From Wocania_A spongiicola (GTDB taxonomy: Bacteria; Bacteroidota; Bacteroidia; Flavobacteriales; Flavobacteriaceae): a stretch of 64,000 nt of DNA. The stretch is taken from contig NZ_JAMFLZ010000006.1 of assembly GCF_023502325.1 (NCBI RefSeq), forward strand, positions 124,001 through 188,000, read 5' to 3'. This document shows, piece after piece, positions 1 to 8,903 of this stretch (position 1 is its first letter; each line of letters starts with the position of its first letter). Under the pieces are notes generated by a model. That model had not been told where the DNA came from. It saw only the letters and a list, made by a program, of their open reading frames with translations, and made no database searches. The position numbers and the translations under genes were made by a program.

Positions 1-313
1 ACAGCCATTTTTCTCCTGCTTTGGCGGTTGGTAGTGCTTGTTGATATTTCCACATTAACATTTCCCATTCTTGTACTTTAGGATTGTTGGCATCCATTTT
101 AGATTTCTTTTCAAAGGAAAATGAGTCGTTTACTTCCATAATCATAAACATCCTATTACCTACGTTATATATTTCTAAAACCTCAATACCAGAATCTAAA
201 ATACTCGCTGTTATTTCTGGCCATATTTTTTTGTGATATTCTTTATATACTGCCATAAGTTTTGGATCATCAACCAAATCTAAAGCAAAACAATATCTCC
301 TTAGTTTATTCAT
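1..313 (-). CDS. L-fucose/L-rhamnose mutarotase family protein (partial, 3' end cut by window edge)
   Basis: The reading frame starts at the ATG at 313 and stays open to the window edge, giving 104 residues. The N-terminus reads MNKLRRYCFALDLVDDP, followed by Y-H-K-K-I-W-P-E near residue 30, the pattern of the RhaM/DUF718 mutarotase family, whose members have roughly 105-115 residues. Little is therefore missing. Such enzymes interconvert the alpha and beta anomers of 6-deoxyhexoses in the cytoplasm. There is no signal peptide. The gene lies 7 bp downstream of the FucP-like permease and follows the fucose dehydrogenase, so fucose is the likelier substrate. Rhamnose specificity cannot be excluded from sequence alone. 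Confidence 0.8.
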   Translation of the reverse strand, partial: MNKLRRYCFALDLVDDPKLMAVYKEYHKKIWPEITASILDSGIEVLEIYNVGNRMFMIMEVNDSFSFEKKSKMDANNPKVQEWEMLMWKYQQALPTAKAGEKWL

Positions 314-320
314 TTAGAAT

Positions 321-1652
321 TTATTCAGTAACATGTAATGCATCATCAGTTGCTTCGTGTCTTTTATAAACTCTTAAACCATACCAAGCGATATAAACAA
401 AACATATTAATGGTAGAATGAATGAAAAGTTAACTTCTGAAACGCCCATTATTTTAGTATCTGCAACTCCATTGCCGCCAATATCTATAATCGTTCCTTG
501 CAAGAAAGGCATTGTAGCACCACCAACAATTGCCATTATTAATCCAGCTGACCCAACTTTAGATTGCTCCTCAGTTAAATCTCCTAAAGCTATACCGTAA
601 ATAGTTGGGAACATTAATGACATGAAAAATGAAATAACTACTAAACAATACAATCCAACAATTCCTTGTATAAATATTGTTCCAGCAGTAAATAATAATG
701 ATAGTATTGCAAAATACATAAGTAGCTTACCTGAGCTTATAAATCGTAACATGTAAGTTCCTACTGCACGACCAACTATAAACAAACCAAAAGCTGCGAG
801 CTGGTAACTACCTGCAGTAACGCTGTCTACGCCTATACCTTCTGCATATTGGTAAATATAGGTCCAACACATAATTTGAGCACCAACATATAAGATTTGA
901 GCTAAAACACCCAAAACATATTTTACATTTTTACCAAGAGCAGCAAAAGTATCACCAATACTTGGCATGTCTCCTTCTTCTTTAGATTGAGGCATTTTAC
1001 TAACCAAAAACAATACAAAAATACCTATAAGTACTAACCCTAGAATTACATAAGGGTTACGAATAACCATTAAATCTGAGGTCTTAATAGCAATTTTAGA
1101 AGCTTCGTCTAAAACACTAAAATCTGTAATATCATCTGATTGGAGATTCTTTAATACAAATTGCTGTGCAACAATTAGTCCTGCAATTAATCCAACTGGA
1201 TTAAAAGCTTGTGCTAAATTTAAACGCTGTGTAGCTGTTTCTTTCGCTCCCATTGCTAATATATATGGGTTAGCAGCGGTTTCTAAAAATGCTAAGCCAA
1301 AAGTTAAAATATATAAGCCAGCACAGAAAAACATAAAATTCTCTGACTGTGCAGCTGGGTAAAACAATAATGCACCAGTAGCATATAACGCTAAACCTAT
1401 TAAAATTCCCACTTTATAAGAGTATTTACGCATAAACATAGCCGCTGGTAAAGCCATACAAAAATAACCTCCATAAAATGCCATTTGCACCCATGCTGCT
1501 TGTGAATTTGAAAGTTCTAATACTTTTTTAAATGCTTGTACCATGGGGTCTGTTACAGCGTTAGCAAATCCCCAAAGGGCAAATAAAGAGGTTACTAAAA
1601 TAAAAGGAATTAGTATCTTTTTTGATACTACAACAGGTTTTGAATTACTCAT
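321..1652 (-). CDS. fucP: L-fucose:H+ symporter, FHS family MFS permease
   Basis: A 443-residue inner-membrane transporter with about twelve hydrophobic segments, the usual length for FucP (about 440). Two acidic residues stand out: Asp35 in WGFANAVTD and Glu124 in AFLETAANPY. Their 89-residue spacing equals that of Asp46 and Glu135, the proton- and sugar-coupling residues of E. coli FucP. It would import L-fucose released in the periplasm by the fucosidases encoded upstream. It sits between the fucose dehydrogenase and the mutarotase, probably co-transcribed with them. The FHS family also carries glucose/galactose transporters, so the substrate rests partly on context. Confidence 0.9.
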   Translation of the reverse strand: MSNSKPVVVSKKILIPFILVTSLFALWGFANAVTDPMVQAFKKVLELSNSQAAWVQMAFYGGYFCMALPAAMFMRKYSYKVGILIGLALYATGALLFYPAAQSENFMFFCAGLYILTFGLAFLETAANPYILAMGAKETATQRLNLAQAFNPVGLIAGLIVAQQFVLKNLQSDDITDFSVLDEASKIAIKTSDLMVIRNPYVILGLVLIGIFVLFLVSKMPQSKEEGDMPSIGDTFAALGKNVKYVLGVLAQILYVGAQIMCWTYIYQYAEGIGVDSVTAGSYQLAAFGLFIVGRAVGTYMLRFISSGKLLMYFAILSLLFTAGTIFIQGIVGLYCLVVISFFMSLMFPTIYGIALGDLTEEQSKVGSAGLIMAIVGGATMPFLQGTIIDIGGNGVADTKIMGVSEVNFSFILPLICFVYIAWYGLRVYKRHEATDDALHVTE

Positions 1653-1726
1653 TTTTAATTGGTATTAATAATGGGTTAAAAATTACTGAACTATTTTAAT
1701 CTTTTATATTTTTTTCGCCGAACAAC

Positions 1727-2506
1727 TTATAATGCTCTATCTAAATGTGTATATCCGCCATCAACAAAAATTAATTGTCCGGTAGTATGGCTAGATTTTT
1801 CTGAAAGTAAAAACACGACCATATCTGCTATTTCCTCAGCAGTGGTCATTCTATTCTCTAGAGGTATTTTATCGGTTATTTGTTTTAAACGCTCTTCTGG
1901 ATTATCAAAAGTTTTTATCCATTTTTCGTACAGCGGTGTATAACATTCGGCAACAATTAGTGCGTTTACTCTAATATTATAGGGTAATAATTCTACTGCC
2001 CATTCCCTTGTTAATGCATTCCTGCCTCCATTGGCTGCCGCATAACCAGATGTACCTCCTTGACCTGTTAACGATGTTTTAGAACCAATATTTACAATAC
2101 TACCTTTGCTTTTTTTAAGTTCTGGTAAAGCATGATGAACAATAAGATAATAATGCACTAAATTACGTTTTAATGATTCTATAAAATCTTCATAGTTTCC
2201 ATGTTCTAAACTTACACCATCATTTACTCCTGCATTATTTACAACTCCATCAATGCGACCATATTTTTCAATTGCTATCTCAACTGCTTTTTTACATTGC
2301 TGAGGATCTGTTAATTCAGCAATAGCATAATGCGCTTCTTTTCCATTTGAAAGTATTTTATTAATAACACCTTCAACACTAGCTCTATTTCTACTAACTA
2401 TTACAGGTATTGCACCTTCCTTTAGTAATGCCTCAGTAATCCCTAAACCTATACCTTTAGATCCACCTGTAACAATAATAACTTTATTTTTTAAATTTAA
2501 ATCCAC
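1727..2506 (-). CDS. SDR-family L-fucose dehydrogenase (GTG start)
   Basis: A 259-residue short-chain dehydrogenase without signal peptide. It has the nucleotide-binding TGGSKGIG at residues 13-20, NNAG at 90-93 and the catalytic Ser near 142. Tyr155 is present, but the Lys expected four residues later is Asn159 (Y-A-A-A-N). The likely reaction is NAD(P)-dependent oxidation of L-fucose to L-fucono-lactone, the first committed step of the non-phosphorylating pathway; this is inferred from its place directly upstream of fucP and from family resemblance. The start is GTG at 2506: no in-frame ATG occurs before an upstream stop, and residue 13 is already the Rossmann motif. A putative promoter and inverted repeat precede it, so it may head its own transcript with fucP and the mutarotase. 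Confidence 0.75.
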   Translation of the reverse strand: MDLNLKNKVIIVTGGSKGIGLGITEALLKEGAIPVIVSRNRASVEGVINKILSNGKEAHYAIAELTDPQQCKKAVEIAIEKYGRIDGVVNNAGVNDGVSLEHGNYEDFIESLKRNLVHYYLIVHHALPELKKSKGSIVNIGSKTSLTGQGGTSGYAAANGGRNALTREWAVELLPYNIRVNALIVAECYTPLYEKWIKTFDNPEERLKQITDKIPLENRMTTAEEIADMVVFLLSEKSSHTTGQLIFVDGGYTHLDRAL

Positions 2507-2567
2507 TTTAATGTTTGTATTACATAATTAAGACATTCATAAAATAAACGCGTATAACGCAAGGTAA

Positions 2568-2575
2568 CAAATCTA
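2568..2575 (-). promoter_or_regulatory. Putative Bacteroidota -7 promoter element
   Basis: The minus strand reads TAGATTTG, an exact match to the TAnnTTTG -7 consensus of Bacteroidota, 61 nt upstream of the GTG of the fucose dehydrogenase, in a 157-bp gap. I find no TTG at the usual 19-21 bp distance upstream, so the match is only partial. Such an octamer could arise by chance in AT-rich DNA. Confidence 0.35.
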
Positions 2576-2595
2576 ATTTTTGATTGTTCAAAAAT
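2576..2595. promoter_or_regulatory. Perfect inverted repeat, candidate operator
   Basis: ATTTTTGA-TTGT-TCAAAAAT: two perfect 8-bp arms around a 4-bp centre, directly abutting the putative -7 element. It holds no GC-rich stem and no following T-run, so it is not a convincing terminator. Its place upstream of the fucose dehydrogenase-permease-mutarotase genes suggests an operator. The regulator is unknown. Confidence 0.35.
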
Positions 2596-2663
2596 CCACT
2601 GTTTAAACAACCTTATATGATACTTTTTTTGCTATGTACTATAATTATTAATTCATATAAATA

Positions 2664-3572
2664 CTAATTAAAAGCTTCAGTTATTGGTTTTCCTCTCCAA
2701 AACCTTGGAGTTTCCAACCCTAAAAGGTAAGCAATAGTAGCTGCTGTGTCATAAGTTACAATACTTGAGTTAAGTTTTCCTTTTTTTGGTATATTTTTAC
2801 CATATAGAATCCAAGGAATTTCTATTTCTTCTAAGGTTTTTCCGCCATGCCCTTTACCTATACCTCCATGATCTGATGAAAAAATAATTGCCGTATCATC
2901 TAATAAATCATTCATCTCCAAAGCGTTAATAATATTTCCTATTAAACTATCTATTTTCTCTACGGCTTCATAGTATTCTGGTGTATCATGTCCTATACTG
3001 TGTCCAGCACCATCTGGTTCGTCAAAATGAATAAAGCTTAAAGTTGGTTTCTCATTTATAATAAAATTTAAGGCTTTATCTTTTGTTTCTTCATCAGATT
3101 TCCCATTAAAATCCAAATCAACCATATCCTTTTCGAAGAGGTAGCCTATACCGCCCCAAGTATAAGACACCCCTTTTTTGCTCTCTGGTAATTGTTCATC
3201 TATTAAACTAAAAATAGTAGGATATATGTTTCCTTTACCTATAATTCTTGATGGTAATTCAGGTGTTTTACTGCCCCATTCTGTATAACCATGTAACTCT
3301 GGTCCGGAACCCATAATCATGGATGCCCAATTTACTGCACTTGATGATGGCAATACTGATCTTGCTTTTAATGAGTAAGATCCTTCTTCCATAAGTCTTC
3401 TTAAGTTAGGTACTTTAGCCTTCTTAAAAGCATAGGCTCCAAAACCATCTGAACCTATCAAAACAACATGTTTTACAAGTTGCTTAGGCCTTTCTTCTAA
3501 TTTAGGATTACAGGAAAAAAAAGTACCTATTAGTAGCAATAATACCATACTTGCTTTTAAAACTGTTTTCAT
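2664..3572 (-). CDS. Alkaline phosphatase superfamily phosphodiesterase/pyrophosphatase-like lipoprotein
   Basis: I chose the ATG at 3572 rather than 3617: it follows a purine-rich AAGGAAAGAAAT and puts a signal peptide (MKTVLKASMVLLLLIGTFFSC) at the N-terminus, giving 302 residues. The fold is the nucleotide pyrophosphatase/phosphodiesterase branch. Asp42 lies in VVLIGSDGFG; a Ser nucleophile near 78 lies in LPSSSAVNWAS, where NPP enzymes have TxxPN; the metal ligands FDEPDGAGHSIGH and SSDHGGIGKGHGG follow. It probably hydrolyses a phosphate or sulfate ester outside the cytoplasm. The substrate is unknown. It could remove phosphodiester or other ester decorations of the target glycan, but nothing in the sequence decides this. 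It ends 157 bp before the fucose dehydrogenase. Confidence 0.75.
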   Translation of the reverse strand: MKTVLKASMVLLLLIGTFFSCNPKLEERPKQLVKHVVLIGSDGFGAYAFKKAKVPNLRRLMEEGSYSLKARSVLPSSSAVNWASMIMGSGPELHGYTEWGSKTPELPSRIIGKGNIYPTIFSLIDEQLPESKKGVSYTWGGIGYLFEKDMVDLDFNGKSDEETKDKALNFIINEKPTLSFIHFDEPDGAGHSIGHDTPEYYEAVEKIDSLIGNIINALEMNDLLDDTAIIFSSDHGGIGKGHGGKTLEEIEIPWILYGKNIPKKGKLNSSIVTYDTAATIAYLLGLETPRFWRGKPITEAFN

Positions 3573-3657
3573 ATTTCTTTCCTTTTTTAGTTTATCATTA
3601 CTTTTCATGCAAGTCAACTTTAATATTTTTTTTGCTTAAAATATTTAATTTTCACTA

Positions 3658-6456
3658 TTACTCAATCACAATCCATTGATACGAATTTGCTGGTATTGCA
3701 ACATTAATTTTTACACTATAATCTCGTTCCAATTTATACTTTAAAGCTTTTCCTTCTTTTTCCCTTATCAAAACATCTTCGGTAAGTCCGGTATAATAAA
3801 GAGGTAGTTTTATTTCTCTCTCCATATCTTTGTCTGTTGGATTAAAAAATAAAGCTAGTCCTTTTTCTTTTAAGCTAGGGTTTACATGTAAAAAACCATC
3901 CCAATCTTTTCCAGAAGGACGCTTCAAATGAATAATATCGCTATTAAGTATTTCTCGATATTTTTTATACCAATTAACTACTTTAATAACAACTTGCTTT
4001 GTCTTTGGCGTATCAAACAATCGCGGGCCTCTATAACAAGCTTGTACACCAGATCCATAATTTTGTATCATTTGATTTTCATAATCTAACAAGTGATCAT
4101 TTAAAGGTTCTAATGTAGCAGCAGCACCTCCTCCGTGGTATTCTGTTAAAGGCACAAAAGTCCAATTCATACTAGGTATTCTATCCCATAAACCGTCATA
4201 AATGTTCATTCTACCAAGAACTAGTTGTCTATTTCTAGGCAATGACCAGTTAACCTCTCTATATCCTATTCCTGTTTTATTGGACCCTGAATTGATATAA
4301 AAATCTGGTATATTCATATAAATACCTTCTGATCGCATCCATTTATATAAACCTTGAATTTGAGCATATTGTTTCCATTGAGAATCTTCTAATCCATTAT
4401 GGTGCTTATGTTTTGTAGAAGCGCAAACATTCCCAGGATAGGAGCCATCGTTTTCAAAAACCTGCATTCCTGTTTTAGTAAAGAATTTTTTAATTTTCTT
4501 GAAATAATCATATCCCCATTCACTACTTAAACATGGTGAAGAACCAAAAATCATTCCTCCTCGTTTTCCTGTTTTAGGATTTATAACGTCTACCTCATCA
4601 CTAATCCATCTACTAGATAATAAAGAATAACCTCCTAATTCAATGCCTTTAGAGTTGGCATATTCTCGTAACTCTTTGAATTTCAGATAGTATGATTCAT
4701 CTTCCTTTTCCATATCTAAACCACTACCAAAGCTCAGAATAATCATTTCATAACCCGTTTCTGCACATTGATCTACTGCGCTTTTTATAATTTCAGGGTC
4801 GGTAGAAGTTAAATGTAGAAACATTGGGTTTTCAGTAACCCAAGGTGAAATTGTTCGATACAGTTTTCTTTTAAACAAGCCAACCCGTTCTTGGTCTTTA
4901 CTGTCTAGTGGTGTTTCCCAAACCCTAAAGGTTGTTAATGATTTTCCTATTGGAATTCCTACATCTGGTCCTAAAGGTGGTTTTATTTCTAATAAACATG
5001 GTAAATTTAAAGGGTAATTTGTTTGAGAAGTGTAACGCTTATCTTTTTCCCAATACGTCGTTTTGTCAGAAGTTTTTTGCTGCATAGCTCCAAACGCATA
5101 GTCACTTTCAATATGAATATTTGGTTTCACCCAATGCTTTGGTGTATCTACTAAATTTTCTCCTTCAACCATAGCTAACTGTTCTAACTTAAATTTATTC
5201 AACTGAATCATAAATTTTGATTCATTAATAACTTCTATCCATTTACTAAGTGTAGGAATGCCATCGTATAGTACATAATGTACTCTAACTTTAACTCCAT
5301 CTTTTGAAAGCGTAAAAACCAATTCTTTTCCTGTTGGCATTTTTGTATTTGAAGCCCAACGCACTCGTTTCCACAATAGTCTATCTGTTAGTTCTTTAAT
5401 TTCAATGTTTTCAATTGCAAAAGAATTTTGAACTGCAGAAAGTGCATCTACCCATTTCATTAAAGTGTACCCGTACTCTGGTTGCTTACTAAACCCTCCA
5501 ATTTGGTAGTCTTTGCCATCTATAGTTAAAACCCCTTCATTTGAAACACTTCTTAACATACTTTCTCCTGTCATTTGGTTAACATAGTCTATAGTTGCTA
5601 AATTAGGAGTCACTCTAAAAACCCTAGCTATTAAACCATTTGAAAGCACAATGTCTTTTCCACTTTCTGTTTTATATACATTTGCTTTTACTTTATCATT
5701 ATTTACTAACCAATCATAATCTGGTTCTTTAAGTGGGAAACTTATTTCTGGTAAGCTTTGAATTATACTTTTCAATTTAGTTTTCAATTCATCTGGTTGC
5801 TCTGTTACTTTTCCTTGAAATTCTTCAGAAACTACTACTGGGGGAATTTCAAAATAATCAAACATAGCGTCAGCCCAAATAGCGTGATCTCCACTTGGGT
5901 CACCTTCAGCATTTTCAACAATTAATTCTAAAATACCTCTGTCTATTTTCAGCTTTATTTCTTTAGCAGAATCACCTTGTTTCATAATCCCACTATTAAA
6001 AATCTCTTTCCCATTATGGCGTATTATAAATACAACGGTCCCTTTGTTTACCTTACCATCTATTCCTTCTACACCTAAAAATTGCTTCTTTGTTTGTGTT
6101 ACATTATAAAAAATTCGCTTTCCATTAGTTAAAGGGATGGTTTTAATAGTTTTTAACCCATAATCTACCTTGGAATCGTTAACACCAACTTTTGCTGTAA
6201 AAGAGCGAGAATCATTAGTTTTAATTTTAATAATAGATTTGGAATGCACTCCAACACCATTTTTATAAGGGATTCCTGCTATGGATAATGACTCTCCTGT
6301 AACAGATTTATTAATTGTAGGTGCGCTATAGGTTTGTTGCGCCAGTGAAACTTGCAAGTCTTTTAAATGTACTTGAGATTGTGCTTTTGCTAAATTATTA
6401 AAACCTAAGAATAAAAAAAGTAAAATTATAATCTGCTCTTTTTTAAAACACTTCAT
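3658..6456 (-). CDS. NPCBM-domain glycoside hydrolase, clan GH-D (GH36-like), exported
   Basis: About 932 residues from the ATG at 6456. This start places the signal peptide MKCFKKEQIIILLFLFLGF at the N-terminus, whereas the longer frame to 6498 adds 14 hydrophilic residues before it. Residues about 25-205 look like an NPCBM carbohydrate-binding domain (GIPYKNGVGVHS, then the closing HAIWADAMFDYFE). A beta-sandwich follows, then a TIM-barrel-like part with QVFENDGSYPG, resembling the nucleophile strand of GH36/GH27-type enzymes, and a C-terminal beta domain. An alpha-galactosidase-type or related retaining activity is the best guess. The family assignment is by eye only. It is the last exported glycosidase before the fucose uptake genes and follows GH95 by 59 bp, in the same apparent transcription unit. 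Confidence 0.6.
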   Translation of the reverse strand: MKCFKKEQIIILLFLFLGFNNLAKAQSQVHLKDLQVSLAQQTYSAPTINKSVTGESLSIAGIPYKNGVGVHSKSIIKIKTNDSRSFTAKVGVNDSKVDYGLKTIKTIPLTNGKRIFYNVTQTKKQFLGVEGIDGKVNKGTVVFIIRHNGKEIFNSGIMKQGDSAKEIKLKIDRGILELIVENAEGDPSGDHAIWADAMFDYFEIPPVVVSEEFQGKVTEQPDELKTKLKSIIQSLPEISFPLKEPDYDWLVNNDKVKANVYKTESGKDIVLSNGLIARVFRVTPNLATIDYVNQMTGESMLRSVSNEGVLTIDGKDYQIGGFSKQPEYGYTLMKWVDALSAVQNSFAIENIEIKELTDRLLWKRVRWASNTKMPTGKELVFTLSKDGVKVRVHYVLYDGIPTLSKWIEVINESKFMIQLNKFKLEQLAMVEGENLVDTPKHWVKPNIHIESDYAFGAMQQKTSDKTTYWEKDKRYTSQTNYPLNLPCLLEIKPPLGPDVGIPIGKSLTTFRVWETPLDSKDQERVGLFKRKLYRTISPWVTENPMFLHLTSTDPEIIKSAVDQCAETGYEMIILSFGSGLDMEKEDESYYLKFKELREYANSKGIELGGYSLLSSRWISDEVDVINPKTGKRGGMIFGSSPCLSSEWGYDYFKKIKKFFTKTGMQVFENDGSYPGNVCASTKHKHHNGLEDSQWKQYAQIQGLYKWMRSEGIYMNIPDFYINSGSNKTGIGYREVNWSLPRNRQLVLGRMNIYDGLWDRIPSMNWTFVPLTEYHGGGAAATLEPLNDHLLDYENQMIQNYGSGVQACYRGPRLFDTPKTKQVVIKVVNWYKKYREILNSDIIHLKRPSGKDWDGFLHVNPSLKEKGLALFFNPTDKDMEREIKLPLYYTGLTEDVLIREKEGKALKYKLERDYSVKINVAIPANSYQWIVIE

Positions 6457-6515
6457 TTGCTTTATAACTAAATTCTTTTGGGTGACTATATGTAACATTC
6501 CACTCTATAATGCTT

Positions 6516-8891
6516 TTACTTTACTATACTAAGGCTATTATTTAACCATATTTTTTCGTTTTTAGGTAACTTTACTTCACTCATTAATGACCCGTACTGA
6601 ATTTTATAAATTCCTTCATTTTTTGCCAATAACCCAACTTTTACCAATTTTCCTTCTTTCCATTCAATATCTACTTCTACATTTCCTCTTGCCTTTAAAC
6701 CTTTAACATTACCTGTCTGCCAGTTTTTTGGTAAAGCTGGAAGTATTCTTATAAGAGGCTCATGAGATTGCATTAACAACTCAGCTACACCAGCAGTATA
6801 TCCAAAATTTCCATCGATTTGAAAAGGAGGGTGCTCGTCAAACAAGTTATCAGCAATAGATATTTGAAAAAACTTTCTAATATTTTCTTCTGCAGAATCT
6901 GTGTTTAACAATCGTGCATTAACATTAATCATCCACGCTCTACTCCACCCAGTTCCTGCACCTCCATGTTCTAACCTATAATCAATTGTTTTTTGTGCTG
7001 CTTTAAAGGCAACAGTATCTGCAACGGTAATTTGATTACTTGGGTGCAATGCATATAAATGCGACATATGCCTGTGTCCTTTTTCGGGTTCACCATAAGC
7101 TTCATTCCATTCTAAAATACGTCCTTCATTACTTACTACTACTCCAGGAAATAGCTTTTCTCTTTTTGATCTTACATCTTTTGTGAAATCGTCTTCAATA
7201 TTCAAAATTTTAGCAGCTTTTAATACATTATCAAAAACTTCTGCAATTATTTGATGCCCCATAGCAGCACCATATGAAATTGCCGCTGGTTTACCATCTT
7301 TAGCAAAATAAGAGTTTTCTGGAGAAGTCTCTGGTGTAGAAACCCATTTTTGGGTATTCTCATCCCAAACGAGCCATTCGGTATAAAACTCTGCTATTGA
7401 TTTAAGATACGGATATACTTGTTTTTTTAAAAACTCATCATCTTTTGTATAATTATAATGCTCCCAATAATGTTGTCCTAACCAACCACCACCATGAATC
7501 CAAGATCCCCAATATGGTCTTGCGGCTCGCATCCAAGCTGGAGCCCACAAATCGGTTGCATGATGCATTACAGCTCCTTTTCCTATGCCGTATTGCTCTT
7601 TTGCAGTTATTTTACCTCTTTCTAATAAACGATTAGAAAAATCAAATAGAGGCAAATGCATTTCACTTAAATTAGTAACCTCTGCTGGCCAATAATTCAT
7701 TTGTAAATTAATGTTTAAATGATAATCAGCGTTCCAAGGGGCTTCAATATGCTCATTCCATATACCTTGCAAATTAGCAGGATTTGTTCCTGGTCTTGAG
7801 GATGATATAAGTAAATATCTTCCAAATTGAAATAATTTAGCCGCTAAGTCTGGGTCATCTTCTCCATCTTTAATACGCTGTAACCTTTTATCGGTAGGAA
7901 TAGTATCTAATTCTTTTCCTCCTAAACTTAGCTCAACTCTATCAAAATACTGTTGATAGTCTTCTATATGATTTTTTAGAAGTTCATTAAACGATTTATT
8001 TGACACCTTACTTAAAATATCATTATTACTAGCTTTATAGTCTTCATGATAAAAAGAAGTTTTACAAGACAAAATTATAGTAACCTTTTTAGCTCCTGTT
8101 AAAACCAATTTTCCTTGGTCAGCTTTTATACTTCCTGATGAACTCTTAGTTTTTACTCTTGTTTCAAACTTAACGCCATAATCAATTGGGAACGGCTCAT
8201 TCATCTTTTTTCCTCCATATTGAGTTACCATCCCTTCCATAGTAATCTCATCATTTGATGGGTTTGAAATAGTTACTGTCTTGTTACCTTTATCTTCTGG
8301 ACGGCTTAAGGAAACACTAAAATTCATTCCTTCTTTTGCATCAGTCTCCAACTCAACAATTAATACATCATCAGCTCCTGAAGCAAAAACCTTTTGAGAA
8401 TAATTATTACCTCTTGACGTATAATTTACAGTTGATACTGCATTATTTAAATTTAATGTTCTTGTATAGTTTTCTACTTCTCTATCTTTTAAAAAATCTA
8501 TAAACAAATCTCCCATGGTTTGATGTGACCGCAAAACCGATTTATACGAAAATCGTTCTACAATAAGTTCATCAACCTTATGAGCGTCTCCTTTTTTTAA
8601 AAGTCGTCTTAATTCTTCTAAATCTTTTTTATTTCCTTTTGAATCTCCCCAATCTGGACCACCAGGCCACATAGAATCCTCATTTAATTGAATTCTTTCA
8701 TGGTTTGGATTTCCAAAAACCATAGCGCCTAAACGTCCATTCCCAACAGGTAATGCCTGCATCCATGTTGCAGCTGGTTGTTCATACCAAAGAGTTAAAT
8801 TGTGATCACTTATTACTTCGTTTTGAGTTTTGTTACAAGAACAAAACGCTGTAATAAAAATAAGAATCAATAAAGTTTGTTTCAAATACAT
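6516..8891 (-). CDS. GH95 alpha-L-fucosidase, lipoprotein
   Basis: A 791-residue protein matching GH95 over its full length. A lipobox-like signal (ITAFCSC, Cys17/19) is followed by the family N-terminal signature WMQALPVGNGRLGAMVFG. The inverting catalytic residues known from Bifidobacterium AfcA have counterparts: Asn393 and Asn395 in HLNINLQMNYWP, Glu594 in ILEWNEAYGE, and Asp693 in FQIDGNFG. GH95 enzymes typically release alpha-1,2-linked L-fucose; some act on L-galactose. It lies 12 bp after the sialate O-acetylesterase-like gene, so the two probably work on the same acetylated, fucosylated glycan in the periplasm. Confidence 0.93.
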   Translation of the reverse strand: MYLKQTLLILIFITAFCSCNKTQNEVISDHNLTLWYEQPAATWMQALPVGNGRLGAMVFGNPNHERIQLNEDSMWPGGPDWGDSKGNKKDLEELRRLLKKGDAHKVDELIVERFSYKSVLRSHQTMGDLFIDFLKDREVENYTRTLNLNNAVSTVNYTSRGNNYSQKVFASGADDVLIVELETDAKEGMNFSVSLSRPEDKGNKTVTISNPSNDEITMEGMVTQYGGKKMNEPFPIDYGVKFETRVKTKSSSGSIKADQGKLVLTGAKKVTIILSCKTSFYHEDYKASNNDILSKVSNKSFNELLKNHIEDYQQYFDRVELSLGGKELDTIPTDKRLQRIKDGEDDPDLAAKLFQFGRYLLISSSRPGTNPANLQGIWNEHIEAPWNADYHLNINLQMNYWPAEVTNLSEMHLPLFDFSNRLLERGKITAKEQYGIGKGAVMHHATDLWAPAWMRAARPYWGSWIHGGGWLGQHYWEHYNYTKDDEFLKKQVYPYLKSIAEFYTEWLVWDENTQKWVSTPETSPENSYFAKDGKPAAISYGAAMGHQIIAEVFDNVLKAAKILNIEDDFTKDVRSKREKLFPGVVVSNEGRILEWNEAYGEPEKGHRHMSHLYALHPSNQITVADTVAFKAAQKTIDYRLEHGGAGTGWSRAWMINVNARLLNTDSAEENIRKFFQISIADNLFDEHPPFQIDGNFGYTAGVAELLMQSHEPLIRILPALPKNWQTGNVKGLKARGNVEVDIEWKEGKLVKVGLLAKNEGIYKIQYGSLMSEVKLPKNEKIWLNNSLSIVK

Positions 8892-8903
8892 ATACTAAAA
8901 AAG

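Noticed and set aside
2576..2595. Inverted repeat as an intrinsic terminator of the phosphoesterase gene
   Set aside because: The stem holds only one GC pair per arm, and the minus-strand sequence after it is TAGATTTG rather than a T-run.
3573..3617. Earlier start of the alkaline-phosphatase-like lipoprotein
   Set aside because: It would put 15 charged residues before the signal peptide; the ATG at 3572 has a purine-rich site in front.
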